The notes under the pieces were generated by a model. That model searched no databases and was not told where the DNA came from. It worked only from the letters and a program-made list of their open reading frames with translations. A stretch of 64,000 nt of DNA, from NCBI GenBank assembly GCA_018350325.1, contig JAEVLN010000029.1, forward strand, positions 310,001 through 374,000. Reading direction: 5' to 3'. This document shows positions 48,972 through 59,541 of the stretch, piece by piece (the first letter of the stretch is position 1; every line of letters begins with the position of its first letter). A program made the translations under genes and the position numbers. Origin of the DNA: Globodera rostochiensis (taxonomy: Eukaryota > Nematoda > Chromadorea > Rhabditida > Heteroderidae).

Positions 48972-49560
48972 GAGTGCATTGACCGGAAACTCGGACCCAA
49001 AAACCAAAAAATCTTTTGGGGTTTTTTTGGTTTTGGTATTTTTTTGGTTGACAAAACCCAAAAAAAAAATCTAGTTCATAACATTTTTTTCAAAAAAATA
49101 ACTCAGCATTTTTTCTTAAAAATAGCATCGTCTTTAGTAGACAAGCTAAAATTTATATAAATTTTTTCCGTTTTTTTGTGCTTATTTTAATAAATATTCG
49201 AAATTTTATTTAAAATGTTATTAATGGGCGGAAGCGTATGTGAATAAGCACAATAAATAAGTCCTTGCACTCATGTACTTTCGAACCCAACACATAACAT
49301 AAAGTTATCGAAAAGACGAACCACTAGAGCATCATTTTCTTTTAGATTCTTCTAAAAAAAGATTGAAATCATTCGATTATGCCATCTTTAGGGGTGTAAA
49401 TTTAACCGGTCACACTCAAAACTTTTATTTTTATTGGATTTTTTGGGGTTTTGTTCTTTTTGGGTTTTGCTCCAATTTGACCCAAAACCAAAAAACTTTT
49501 GGTTTTGTACAAAAACTCCAAAAAAATTTTGGTTTAGGGTTTTGGGTCCGGTCTCTAGTT
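48972..49560. mobile_element. Inverted-repeat element with CCCAAAACC arms
   Basis: The left arm (about 48980-49070) has GGACCCAAAAACCAAAAAAT and repeated CCCAAAA/TTTTGGGG units. The right arm (about 49410-49556) has their inverse, ending TTTTGGGTCCGGTCTCTA. The arms could fold into a long hairpin. A TTTAGGGGTGT box lies at 49387. No exact target duplication was found, so it may be truncated or rearranged. Confidence 0.55.
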
Positions 49561-50126
49561 TGAATGATCCGTGAACGACTACAAAATTTAGAAGAAATAC
49601 ATTTCTCATATTCTAATATACTTCATAGCTAATTACTTTTCATTGTAATATTTTATTGTTGCTGCTGCAAAGCGTTTAGTTCTTAATGGTATGAGAGCAG
49701 AAGACTATTCTTAAAGTTCGTGGCATCACGCTTTGTGCAGACGTGTGCCGTCTGCTCCATTTTGATACATTCAAACAAAATTATTATAATAGGAATTGTT
49801 TTGGTTAATGATTAAATTATTTATAATTAAATAACTGACATTTCATTTGCTGAAATTTATATTTTACATTTTTATGTTATCGCAATTTTTCTTTTTAGTT
49901 TTTAAAACTCGAAATGTGACCACTTGAAAGCGATCATGCTCATTCACCAGTAGTAATAAATGATGTCTTATTACTTTTAACTTAAGTTTTATTTAGTTTT
50001 TATCTGGTCTTTATTTTGGCGTTCGTTAATTTATTAAACTTTTATTGATTTATAATAAAATCAAATATTATTCTTCATTTTTTCGAATAAAATGATGTCC
50101 GGAATATATATCGCGTACAAAATTAT

Positions 50127-50288
50127 TCAATCAATAATACTATATTTATGCCATGGTATTTCCGGCTCGATTCTCTTTGCTCCCGCCGCGAGGTGCCCGG
50201 TCGTCGAAGTGATTGAATTTTTGCTTAGTCGAATAAATTTACATTTATTTATTTGGTAAATTTTGGTTTTGGTAATTTTTGAAAAATA
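50127..50288 (-). CDS. Candidate exon, 53 codons
   Basis: The - strand frame contains LSKNSITSTTGHLAAGAKRI followed by EPEIPWHKYSIID and ends at TGA (50127-50129). The upstream part is Lys/Ile-rich and less convincing. Two + frames are also open over the GC core (50150-50215). No family is recognised. Confidence 0.25.
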   Translation of the reverse strand, partial: YFSKITKTKIYQINKCKFIRLSKNSITSTTGHLAAGAKRIEPEIPWHKYSIID

Positions 50289-52168
50289 TTAAAGTGGTTT
50301 TTGTGTTTATAATTGGCAATATTTAAACAAAAATTTCAAATACTCTTTACTTTACACATATTGATCGTGGCGCTCTTTCGTGTAGCTCTATTATTTAAGC
50401 TGTTTATTTAAATAACAAAATTATTTAATTATTCGTTTATGGCAGATTCAGCTTTAAATATACATTTTAATTAATTATTCATTTTATATTATTATAACTT
50501 TTAATGCCTTTATTAATAAGGTGAGAGCCAATTTGCGTTACAAATAACAAGAATTAGCTGCTTTACAAATTCTGGAAGACGGTGGTTTGCGAGTTGGCCT
50601 TTTAACGTCGAACAGGTAGTTCATTTAAATTTTTGTTGCTGAGATTTCGAAGTAATATAATAATACATAGATTTTATATTTAATAAATGATCATCAAATA
50701 GTGAATTAATTTAATCTAACGCTTGAAATTTTGCACAATCACTTTATATGCCCGGTACAAGTGACAATGCCCCATCGCCAGTACAGTAGCTATTATTGTA
50801 AGAATAAATCATGCAATAAGATAAGTAATACATTGCCGTTGGCAATAATAATGTAAGCCTTTAGGAAAGATATTATTAATATTTATTTAATAATAACCCT
50901 CTGAAAGCAATGTCTGTTGGATTAAAAATTTAATCATTTTTGTATTCTGCAAGAACTAAACTTTCGATTTACTTTTAACGGTTTTGCCGTTGACGTAATT
51001 TTTGGTGATAATAAATAAATAGATGAAACCTCTGCACATCCTACAATTTTATCAATTTGAGAATTTTATAAATTTACAAAATTGTTAAATCTCTTTTCAA
51101 CTTTTAGCAATTAATAAGTTGAATACAGTTAAGATTTATTTACAATTTACACAGAAAATAGCTAATTCGATAAAAAAAAATATTATTCATATCGTCAAGC
51201 TTGATTATAATTAAAAGATAATATAAAATTCTAAGTTAACGTAACATAAATACTAAATATCTAAATAGAAATAAATGCATTTTGTGTTCACAGCTAAATT
51301 ACAGAAAAATAAAAATTTTCAAGGAATGATTTACCTTTTTTTAAATTTTAACAGGTAACGACGCATATATTTTTGAGTCTGCCAGAAGATATGTTTAAAT
51401 AGCCGTGCTCGGAACGGTGGGTGCTAAGGACAATTTCATATAAAAACCTCCGGGGGAAGTCGCTTTCGGGCAGATTTTATGTGGAAATCATTTGGAATTT
51501 GTTTTCGGATTTAGAAAAATGAAACTGAATGTTGTGATTTCCGGAATATTTGCTGCATCAATTCGCGATCCTCGCTTAAGACCCACAAGGGCGCTTCGGG
51601 TCTTCTGTGCTTTTAATTGTTCAATTTTTTTGTTCTTTTTATTTTTTAGTAATTTCTTAAATGTTCATTTTTTTAAATTAACTTCTTCCATCGATGCTAA
51701 TTACTTTATTATTTGTGAATTTTTTTTTGTCTTTTAGAAAATTTATAATAATAAAATAATTTTAAAGCAAATCTTAAAACCCCGGCAAGTTGGATTCAGA
51801 TACGAAGGGTGGCATCAATTTATCAGAAAATGCAACTTTTTATAACTTTAAAATTTATAAATGATACAATTTATTTGCTCTTTTCAGCGATTGTCGCCAC
51901 TCATTTATAGAAAAAACAGGTATTCAAAATTAAATTATTGTTTTCATATGAGTTTATGTTTTTTTAAATTCAAGACCCGTGTTTCAAATATGTCTGGGTG
52001 TTTTAAAAAAACATAAATATTCAACTTAGAATAAATTTGTATTTTCTTTTATATTTTAAAATATAAACTTTTTGTAAACGACTGCTTTTTGTTTTCAAGG
52101 GCACTGTTCGTTTTGTTTGTTTTACTATATGTTCTAATGTTTAATTATTCGCCAATTTTATGATCACT

Positions 52169-52420
52169 TTAATCGTTAATTTTAATAATCCAAGTGGCTG
52201 TTTGCAAGTCAAATTTGCCATGAAGCTTTAGGTAAAGTAATCTTTTTTTGATTTTGGGATTTTTGTTGTGTATTTTTCCGTTACCAATACAACTGATTGA
52301 TTTTGCGCATCCAAAGGTGACGATCAAGCCCATCAAATTCAGCCAGCGCCAGCGGATGCCACCGATTAACCTAAAATACTCTAAAAATAACTTACAGTGA
52401 ATATAACAAACTTCCATCAC
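52169..52420 (-). CDS. Candidate ORF, 83 aa, unknown
   Basis: An ATG-started frame on the A-rich strand of block T3 includes RLIGGIRWRWLNLMGLIVTF and CAKSISCIGNGKIHNKNPKI, ending in a Lys-rich AT-rich stretch. The hydrophobic run RWLNLMGLIVTF is short for a membrane helix. It is longer than most frames here, but half lies in AT-rich DNA. No family is recognised. Confidence 0.3.
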   Translation of the reverse strand: MMEVCYIHCKLFLEYFRLIGGIRWRWLNLMGLIVTFGCAKSISCIGNGKIHNKNPKIKKRLLYLKLHGKFDLQTATWIIKIND

Positions 52421-53985
52421 TTTTTTTTCATATAATGTCTACACGCCCATCATCAACCGAGACCTAAATATTTTTAAATGGTGTCTTTACGTATTTACAA
52501 TAATATAAATGCTGTTAGAATTTATTAAAAGACATGCAAAATAATATATAGTTTAAAAAAATGGCATAATTTGGTTAAATTTAAATAGGAGCCGTAATCA
52601 AACTCAAACAAAGCTTGTCTTGGAAAATTTACCGGGACATTGTTCTCTATGCCTGGGATTTATTAGCATTATAATTGCATTAATCAGAGTATGTATTTTA
52701 ATAAAACTAAATTTCTACATTTTAAATTTATATTGGAAGGCCTTTTATTTTTAGTGTAATTACCTTTTCGTATCTTCTTTCTAGAAATTTACCAAACGAA
52801 GACAAACGCGATTGTTTGAGCTCACGCTTAGTAGAGAATATTCCCAATTAAAATATCGATTGACCGGTTTTCTTCACTGGTTATTAGTTAAGTTTTTGAT
52901 TAATTTTAATTGCTTTTATTAAGTAGTTTTTGTAACAAACAAATAACTTTATTAGTAAATAAAATTAAACTTATATTATCTTGAAAGAAATTAGCAAATA
53001 GCAAAAAAGCGTCAATTTGTTATGTAGGCCGAGCTTAAATGGTAATATTTCCAACTAAATTATTTACAATTTTAGTTTGAAAAAAATTGCGAATTATCCT
53101 CTAACCGTTTGTTTCAGTCTGAGCTTTTAGTTTTTTCTAATTTTAATTTTTTACATATAAAATTGTATATAAATATTTAAACTTTAATTTATCACATTAT
53201 TTTTAAATAATGTTCGTTTGGATGTATTATATCGATTTGATCTGCAAAACGTCTTTCGGCCCTTTCCGTAAACACACATGCACAAAACATTTTTTCCGGT
53301 TTTATTTAATGTTTGGATCGAAACATTATTAAAAATGTAAAAATTGTTTTGGTGATTTAGATAAATAATTTTCGTAATTTTTGGATAAACTATGTAATAG
53401 AGTAATAATTGCTTTTAAAATAAATTTGTTGATTATGGTAACTTTTGCGTTTATATTATTTCCAAGACCATTAATCTTATTTTTAATATTTTGAATAAGA
53501 TATTTCAAATTAGGGTTGCAGCCGGGGGGTGGACGGGGACGGGGAAAACCGGGGATCCCCGGTCATTCTCATCCCCGTCCCCGTCCCCGTTCCCCGGTTT
53601 GTCCATCCCCGAAAACGGGGATCCCCGGTCTCATCCCCGCCGGGGACGGGGATGAAAATGCACCCCTAAAGATGGCCATCACATCAGGAATTTATGATTT
53701 TTACTGTTTGAATTTTGTTTAAGTAGACATATTGCCAACTTTATTGCATAAATATTTATTTACATATTTGGTTTCTGTGTTATTTCTTTGCCATATTTTA
53801 ACATTATTAATGGTTATTTAGAGTTGAAAATGCCAAGTGATATCTGGAGGCATTTCATTTTTTCGTACAAATGCTTGTCAGATGTTGTTAATACGACAGC
53901 AAAATGCCATGAACTTTCCGGAGAAGAAAATTCCAATGGTAGTTATCTAAATTGTAGATTCTTCATAGTTAAAGTCTTGTTTTAG

Positions 53986-54060
53986 TGTGTGCCGACTCGA
54001 TGGAATTCGTTGTTTTACATGATGCAAGGAATTGTTGAACAAAGACGTGTTATTAAGGCA
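53986..54060 (+). pseudogene. hAT transposase fragment, RWNS region
   Basis: After a TTGTTTTAG acceptor at 53985, the + frame reads CVPTRWNSLFYMMQGIVEQR, ending RVIKA before a TGA at 54061. The P-T-R-W-N-S string followed by Y-M-x-x-x-I-x-E-Q is the conserved block just past the catalytic core of hAT transposases. The preceding exon (to about 53937, donor GTAGTT) reads in phase through NFPEKKIPM, so splicing of a roughly 45-base intron was once functional. Confidence 0.8.
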
Positions 54061-54086
54061 TGATACATTTTATTATTATTAAAAAA

Positions 54087-54200
54087 AGTGCAATTAAGTC
54101 GATTCAACGGGAGCGAATTGAGTTTATGGAACTTCAAAAAGGGAAACGACTGAAGGCATCTGTTCGTTCTGCTCCCAATCAACTCGCCGATGTAATAATA
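54087..54200 (+). pseudogene. hAT transposase-related middle fragment
   Basis: A + frame contains IKSIQRERIEFMELQKGKRL and KASVRSAPNQLAD, between the RWNS block and the C-terminal dimerisation block. It is open and charged, but not itself recognisable as a conserved hAT block. It probably belongs to the same transposase, on the far side of the internal deletion. Confidence 0.45.
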
Positions 54201-54241
54201 CATTAGCTTTCAATTTATTTTTATGTGTTTTAAATTAATCA

Positions 54242-54367
54242 AGGTTGAGTGCGGAGAAAGTTGAAGACATTTTACAAATTAAAGCAAATTTGTCAGAATT
54301 TCCGCTGAAATTACAAGATTATTATGATGATGAAGATTCTCCTAGTGAAGTTGAGGAGTTAGAATGA
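54242..54367 (+). pseudogene. hAT transposase C-terminal (dimerisation) fragment
   Basis: The frame RLSAEKVEDILQIKANL corresponds to the hAT C-terminal dimerisation block, where R-x-L/R-L-S-x-E-x-V..L..I..N-L is typical. It then ends in an acidic tail YYDDEDSPSEVEELE and TGA at 54365-54367. An acceptor-like AATCAAG precedes it. Forty-one codons remain. Confidence 0.75.
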
Positions 54368-54936
54368 ATTGTTTTAATATTGTGTAATTTGGATGAATAT
54401 TGCTTGCAAAAATAAAGCTTTAATTGAAAAAGCCACAAAAAATTGTAATTATTTCAAAAATGCACCCCTAAAAATGGATTTTGCCCATCCCCGTACGGGG
54501 ATCCCCGTTCCCCGGTTTGCTCATCCCCGAAAACGGGGATCCCCGGTTTGTCCGTCCCCGGTATCCCCGTCCCCGGTTTGACCGGGGATCCCCCCCGGCT
54601 GCAACCCTATTTCAAATATAAACCGCTTAGAACTTTAGTCCCATTATTTTTATTTTTTGTTTTAAAATGATTTTAAAGACTTTTTATTGTTTTAGACAGA
54701 ATATGCCTTTTTGCTACATTCTAAGCGAAAATTATTCGCTCGTACAGACTCAAAGTCTTTTTTTGTATTCAGTTCGGAAGATTTTAAATCAATATGGAAT
54801 TTTAACGTTATTCAGCTTTTATTATAAAACTACAGAGTAACACAAAAGTCCTGCACCACTTATTTTGTATCATAACTTTTTTCTGACACAATCAAATTAG
54901 ACCAAAATGATTGCAAAAGTACAGAAAGTGTAAAGA

Positions 54937-55215
54937 TTAATAAAAATCAGGAAGTTTTGAAGTGCTCCAACTTAGAGCGGATACAGAGGCTAAGATGTGC
55001 GGATAAATTTTCGCAAATGGCACACATTTCCTGGACGGATCTTTTGCCTCCCGAAAAAATGAGAGTAAGGGGGTCATTCCTGAGCACTGATAAACCCGGA
55101 AAAATGTCGCAACACCAGTTCTGGGTATTCTTGCCCAGTGGGTTGGAGCGGAGTATTGTTGGAAAATCCATTTCCTATTGCTAAATGGTAAACTGTCCAA
55201 AGCTTCACGACGCAT
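54937..55215 (-). pseudogene. Tc1/mariner transposase remnant, frameshifted
   Basis: On the - strand RKWIFQQYSAPTHWARI matches the FQQDNAPxHxA catalytic block of Tc1/mariner transposases, with the catalytic Asp replaced by Tyr. A second overlapping frame supplies the next block, TQNWCCDIFPGL (compare xQxWL..nFPdf) and NDPLTLIF in place of WP..SPDLNP. Both frames are needed, so there is at least one frameshift. The N-terminal half is not recognisable upstream and clear terminal repeats were not found, though AAAAGTCCTGCACC at about 54845 may mark one end. The overlapping + frame is a shadow. Confidence 0.75.
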
Positions 55216-56324
55216 TTTAGGATTACCTCCACGTAGCCGTTTTTATTGATTTTGAGTCTTCAATTGCGCTTGAAGTCTTTGGTTGACCCATGCTCCCTAA
55301 ATAATTCTTAAATGCTGGTTACCGCAATTTTTTTAGTTCCCATGAGGGTGCCTTTTTTGACACTAAAAAGGGAGGAAAATTTTTTGAAGGGGGAATTCCG
55401 GTATTCACAACACCCTACCAATTAAAAACATTACTTAATTTTGGTTCAAGTCTTATTTGCGTTTCAGCACATTAATCTTGTAACCAATTCAATCTTACGC
55501 GTACCATATAAAAAATATTCAGTATTATGATAAAGCCCTCCCCCCCCCAAAAAAAATTTTGTTCTTAATTAATTTAAATAATTTTGGTGTAAATTGTTGC
55601 TTAGTTTGATTATTAACAATTTATAAAACCAGTTTATATGTCTTTTTATTTAATGAAGCATATGCAAAAACAAAATCCAATTAATTTCTTTAAGGCAAAT
55701 TCGAGTAGCATTTTAATTATTTTTCAATTTGATAATGCACATTTTTAAATTTTCTTTTATTTTTGCTTGATTTCAATCTAATTTTGTTCTTAACCGGGAT
55801 AGGGGATGCCAAATGATAATTTTTTTCCAACCTTTGTCCAGCCGCGAATATTTAAACCCTTTAGGTAGCACTTTAGTATTCAATTAAACATTCTATTTAT
55901 TCGTTTAGTTATTTTATTATATATTTAACAAATTTTATATTTTTTGCATATTTAAGTCATAAAAAAAATGCTTTTTAAATCTAATTCAAAGTTGTATGAA
56001 TTAATGAAGAAGGGGCTAGTGCGACCTCCTGCTTGTATGTGTCAGTATCAAAAGCACCTGTAAATAACTATGAAATAAGGGCCGAATAGCCAAAATTCAA
56101 TAATAAAATTATGTAACATTAAAGATTTATTATTTTGCTAAATAAATCTTCGCATAATGATCAGTTTAAAAGAAAGTTAAGTGTAGTAATTTTATTTCGT
56201 GATTATTAATAATTTTATTATGTCCGTGAAATGATGGTTGGTCTTGCTGGATCGGCAGATCTGGCGTGGCTGGTATGGGCTCGGTCCTCAACGGTATGAT
56301 GAACAATCTTCAGGTATTAATTAT

Positions 56325-57686
56325 TAAGTGAAAAGAAACTTTCTATATTTATAAGTATGTATGTTAATGTTAACGAATTGAGATATTTTGCATTTATATT
56401 GGCTATTATTATTTCAAGTTTTCTTAAAAATAAATTGATAAATTTTTAGCGCAGTATGGGTGTGAGGAGGGCGAAACTAATAAATGCAATGCGCATTAAT
56501 TTGTAATTTTTTTTATACTGCTTGATTTAGTGTAAAATTTTTAAATACCACTTTAAAAAAATTTTTATATTTCGGATATGTGCAGAATTTAAATTTGGCG
56601 GTTTGTGAACAAATTTTTTTGTATTTAGGATTTATAGATGTAGATCAGCAAAAGCAATTCCAGATAAAAACAATGATTTAGATTGGCTCGAATGAAACTT
56701 TCAAAATTTAAAGTTCAAAATTTGTTATTATTTCTTTTTTAATTTTTAACTTTCATCTAAAAATTTAAAATAACTAAATTTCATTCTCGGTCCTCGACGG
56801 TGTGATAAAGCATCTTGTATGGCGGAGGCAAAGAGTGTTGGACATTAATGCATTCCTCTCTCACAACAGTTGAGCCGTTCATTCCTCTCAACGTGCTCAA
56901 CAAAATCGACAAAATACTCCTTAACTCAAATTCAGGATAGATTCTCACACAATTCAAAATAAGCTTTGGATTTTTTGCTAATGTGTGGAAAATTTAATGC
57001 ATTCGTTAATGTGATTTGATCAATTAATCAATCTGTAAAACAGCCGATAATGGAACTCGTTTTTCAGGCTTTCCATTTGTAAAACCCTTTCGGTCGCCAG
57101 CCCTTTTTGCAATCATTTTCATAAAATTTTTTTCCATTATCATAATTTTTGAGTGAAGTTGGTTTCTTTAGATTTAAGCTTATATTCTTAAAATGTAAAT
57201 GGATTTACGTTTTTATTTTTTTTTAATATTTAGAGTTGAATTTGTTTTCGAAAGTAATTTGTAAGTAATTTTTCATAATTTGACGTCGAACCTATTTTAT
57301 TGAAATGCAGATCATACTTTTTAGAAATTAAACAATCAGTAATTGTCACAAAGCTTTAAGCAAAATACAATTAAATATTTATAATTAATTCTCTTATTAT
57401 CTTTGTTTATAAATTTAGTATTATACCTTTTTCTTCTATATATCATAATTTGCGTAATCTTCTAAAATTTTCTACTAATAATATAAATTTAACAATAAAT
57501 TATCAAGTAAAAATACAAGAAACTTTCTATATTTATAAGTATGTATGTTAATGTTAACGAATTGAGATATTTTGCATTTAAAATTTAGCGCAGTATGGGT
57601 GTGAGGAGGGCGAAACTAATAAAGCAATGCGCATTAATTTGTAATTTTTTTTATACTGCTTGATTTAGTGTAAAATTTTTAAATAT
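56325..57686. repeat. Recent segmental duplication, two near-identical 170-220-bp copies
   Basis: Copies at about 56331-56548 and 57514-57686 are almost base-identical. They share AAACTTTCTATATTTATAAG, GTATGTATGTTAATGTTAAC, CGCAGTATGGGTGTGAGGAG, GCGAAACTAATAAA and ACTGCTTGATTTAGTG. Copy 2 lacks about 50 bases before CGCAG and one or two bases after AATAAA. A weaker third similarity (CTCGGTCCTCRACGGT) links 56280 and 56790. Confidence 0.85.
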
Positions 57687-58138
57687 TTTGTAATTATCAT
57701 TTTTGCTATTGTGCATTAATTTGATTCTTTGCAATGTTCAGTAATATTTCTCCATATTTTTTATTCCGCATTGTCTTTAGATATTGAATTAAATTAAATT
57801 TATATGCCCTTACTATGCTCTCATAAATTTCCAAAAGTCAGGAAAATTTCATATTAAAATTTATCCCCATCGACGTATCAAAAAGTGCATTTAGATGACG
57901 TTTTTTGTAAAATTTTCAAAAAATTATGCCAAATTTGAATAAATGTGTCGCTTCAAGCGAAAAAAGATAGAAAAAAACAACAAAAATAAAATTACGGATT
58001 TTTTTTTACAAAATGGTAATATGTAACAAGCAAACTAAATTAGTAGTAAATTTTATGTCTTTACGAAAAAGGTTTAGATCACACTTCGATTCTGGCTCGT
58101 CTGCCTTTTTTGGTTAATTTTTGGTATGGACGCCAACT

Positions 58139-58450
58139 TTTCGATGTAAAAATGAATGAATGAATGGGGTATTTGTACGGAGAAAGGTCACTCTGCTCAG
58201 TGCCAATCAAAGGATGAGAAAGAGATTGTGAGAGCAGAGAAAATAGGAAGAAGAGAGAGAAAAAGAAAGCTGTGGGCAGGAAGATAGAAAAAAGAATGAT
58301 GTGGGCAAAGAAAGAGGGGGAGGTGAGAGAAAGCAAAATGATGAGGCAGAGAAAGGGGTGGGGGATGAAGCAAAATGATGAGACAGAGAAAGAGGGGGGG
58401 GGGGGAGAGAAAGAAAAATGATTAGACAAAGAATAGGTGGGGGGGGACAA
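58139..58450 (+). repeat. Polypurine boundary element, copy 3, with tandem array
   Basis: It begins CGATGTAAAAATGAATGAAT, like the outer part of the 20-kb element in reverse, then TCACTCTGCTCAGTGCCAAT and GA-rich DNA. From about 58290 three imperfect 40-50-base units carry GCAAAATGATGAGGCAGAG-type cores and G runs up to 12. It lies at the right edge of block T3. The 181-codon - strand open frame and the overlapping frame at 58207-58473 are Ser/Pro/Phe low-complexity translations and are not called genes. Confidence 0.6.
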
Positions 58451-58485
58451 AGCGGGCCACTCCGTCCCGCCACTACCGTCCCGGC

Positions 58486-58645
58486 CAGAGCTGGGCGAAA
58501 TTTCGTTTCGTTTCGTGTTTTTCGTTATTTTTTGGGCGTTTCGTGTTTCGTTTCGTTTCGTAGATTTTAGCCGTTTCGTTTCGTTTCGTGTTTCGTTAAG
58601 GACGATTTTAACGAAAAAAACCACGAAAAAGCACCCCTAAATTGA
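58486..58645. mobile_element. hAT-like end with CGTTTCGTTT repeats
   Basis: CAGAGCTGGGCGAAATTTCG resembles a hAT left end and is followed by many CGTTTCGTTTCGTG units and an inverted ACGAAAAAAACCACG. GCACCCCTAAA (58631-58641) is the same box that marks the inner edges of the 53.5-kb element. A related CAGAGCTGGACGAAACTC start is at 62573. No right end was found. Confidence 0.45.
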
Positions 58646-58821
58646 GGTTTTTGATCAAAATTCCACTCAAGTGGTGGTGTAGTGGTTAGTGTTTGGAGTT
58701 GTAGAAGAGTTATTGACAAATGGAATTAACTACCAACTTAATTGAATTTGATTTTATTCGTTTATTTACTTTTTGTCAAAAATTGCATGAAATTTGATTT
58801 TTTATAAAATTTTAATTGATT

Positions 58822-58965
58822 ATTTTCAAAAATTGAAAATTATCCGGTATCCGGACGGATATCCGGCTGTAAGTTACAATCCGGTACCGGTATCCGGGTT
58901 CAAGGAACCGGTGGAACCGCTATCCGGGGGACCCGGATAATATTCGGTCTTGTCCAACCCTAATA
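58822..58965. mobile_element. hAT-like right end with ATCCGG repeats
   Basis: Repeated ATCCGG/CCGGAT units (for example CCGGTACCGGTATCCGG) finish at GGTCTTGTCCAACCCTAA. Read inward this is a TTAGGGTTGGACAAGACC terminus of hAT type. The partner end is not obvious. The GCACCCCTAAA box at 58631 could belong to the same element, which would join this and the preceding feature. Confidence 0.4.
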
Positions 58966-59186
58966 AACAATTATAAAAATTCTTTTAATTTTCCAATTTT
59001 TTAAGAACATTTAGATCACAATTCACAATATTAAATTTATTTTTTAAAATTTCATAATAAAAATAATTTAACATCACAGATTCCCATTACTAACCTCGAT
59101 GGCCCAAAAACAAAAGCACTGTTGTTCGTCTTCTATCCACTGATTATGGACACAGGTGTGGTGGCTTGAGACAGAAAAGGATATGA

Positions 59187-59414
59187 TATATTTCGTATCC
59201 ACTAAGATTACAAGACAGATTCAAAATAATCGTGTCGGTCCAATGGAGGGGCCCGGAAACAATAATCACCGGCCAGTTGGAGGAGCTGTTGAACACCAAT
59301 TTCAGACCAGATTTAGCAGTTCCGTACGCCACCAATTTCTTAATTCGCGTAAAAAATCACTGTACACAAGTTTATATCAATAATTATTCTATGTCAGTCG
59401 GTTCAGCAGTATAA
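59187..59414 (+). CDS. Candidate last exon of an unidentified gene, 75 codons
   Basis: An open + frame from after TGA at 59184 to TAA (59412-59414) reads LQDRFKIIVSVQWRGPETII, TGQLEELLNTNFRPDLAVPY and TNFLIRVKNHCTQVYINN. Alternating hydrophobic residues suggest beta strands. An upstream stretch at 59096-59150 reads LFVFYPLIMDTG and ends near a GTGTGG donor-like site, and GAGACAG at about 59175 could be the acceptor, but the phases were not reconciled. A second frame over the same exon is also open and less protein-like. It is not assigned to a family. Confidence 0.4.
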   Translation, partial: YISYPLRLQDRFKIIVSVQWRGPETIITGQLEELLNTNFRPDLAVPYATNFLIRVKNHCTQVYINNYSMSVGSAV

Positions 59415-59541
59415 AGCCGTGATTAAATTATTTTGCTTTCTATTGGTTTCAAGCAAAATAAATTTTGTATAAACGTTGATCATAGTGCCCAGAAACGAAA
59501 TGACTCAAATCTGACACCAGTCGACTCCTCTCTAAGCTTAA

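Larger units (their letters stand above)
53511..54609 (+). mobile_element. hAT element, internally deleted, 1099 bp, perfect 8-bp TSD
   Basis: Perfect 19-base inverted ends TAGGGTTGCAGCCGGGGGG are flanked by TTTCAAAT at 53503-53510 and 54610-54617. About 150 bp at each end are repeated GGGGATCCCCGG/CCCCGTCCCCG units, and GCACCCCTAAA marks the inner edge on both sides (53660-53670, 54462-54472). Between them are pieces of an hAT transposase on +. The centre of the transposase is missing, so the copy is non-autonomous. The GC-rich short open frames at both ends are repeat by-products. Confidence 0.9.
47480..58000. other. T-rich strand-asymmetric block T3
   Basis: The + strand is T-rich apart from inserted elements (48972-49560, 53511-54609, 54937-55215). 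GC islands at about 47820-47880, 48170-48290, 48420-48490, 49690-49760, 50540-50630, 50755-50800, 51380-51610, 52620-52660 and 56240-56320 carry short frames on one or both strands. For example, 50560-50617 on + reads LAALQILEDGGLRVGLLTSN before a CAG/GTAGTT donor-like site. None is assigned to a family. Remaining stretches are AT-rich and featureless. Confidence 0.5.

Noticed and set aside
53516..54581. GC-rich open frames rich in Pro/Arg/Gly at both ends of the hAT element
   Set aside because: They are translations of the CCCCGTCCCCG/GGGATCCCCGG subterminal repeats.
58079..58624. 181-codon open frame on the - strand
   Set aside because: It spans GA-rich tandem units and CGTTTCGTTT repeats. 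The product is Ser/Phe/Pro and RNETK repeats, with no domain.
58668..58735. tRNA-like A box (GGTGTAGTGGTTAGTG)
   Set aside because: It strongly resembles the 5' half of a tRNA, but no B box (GGTTCRANNCC) or acceptor stem follows. It could be a decayed tRNA-derived sequence and is not called.
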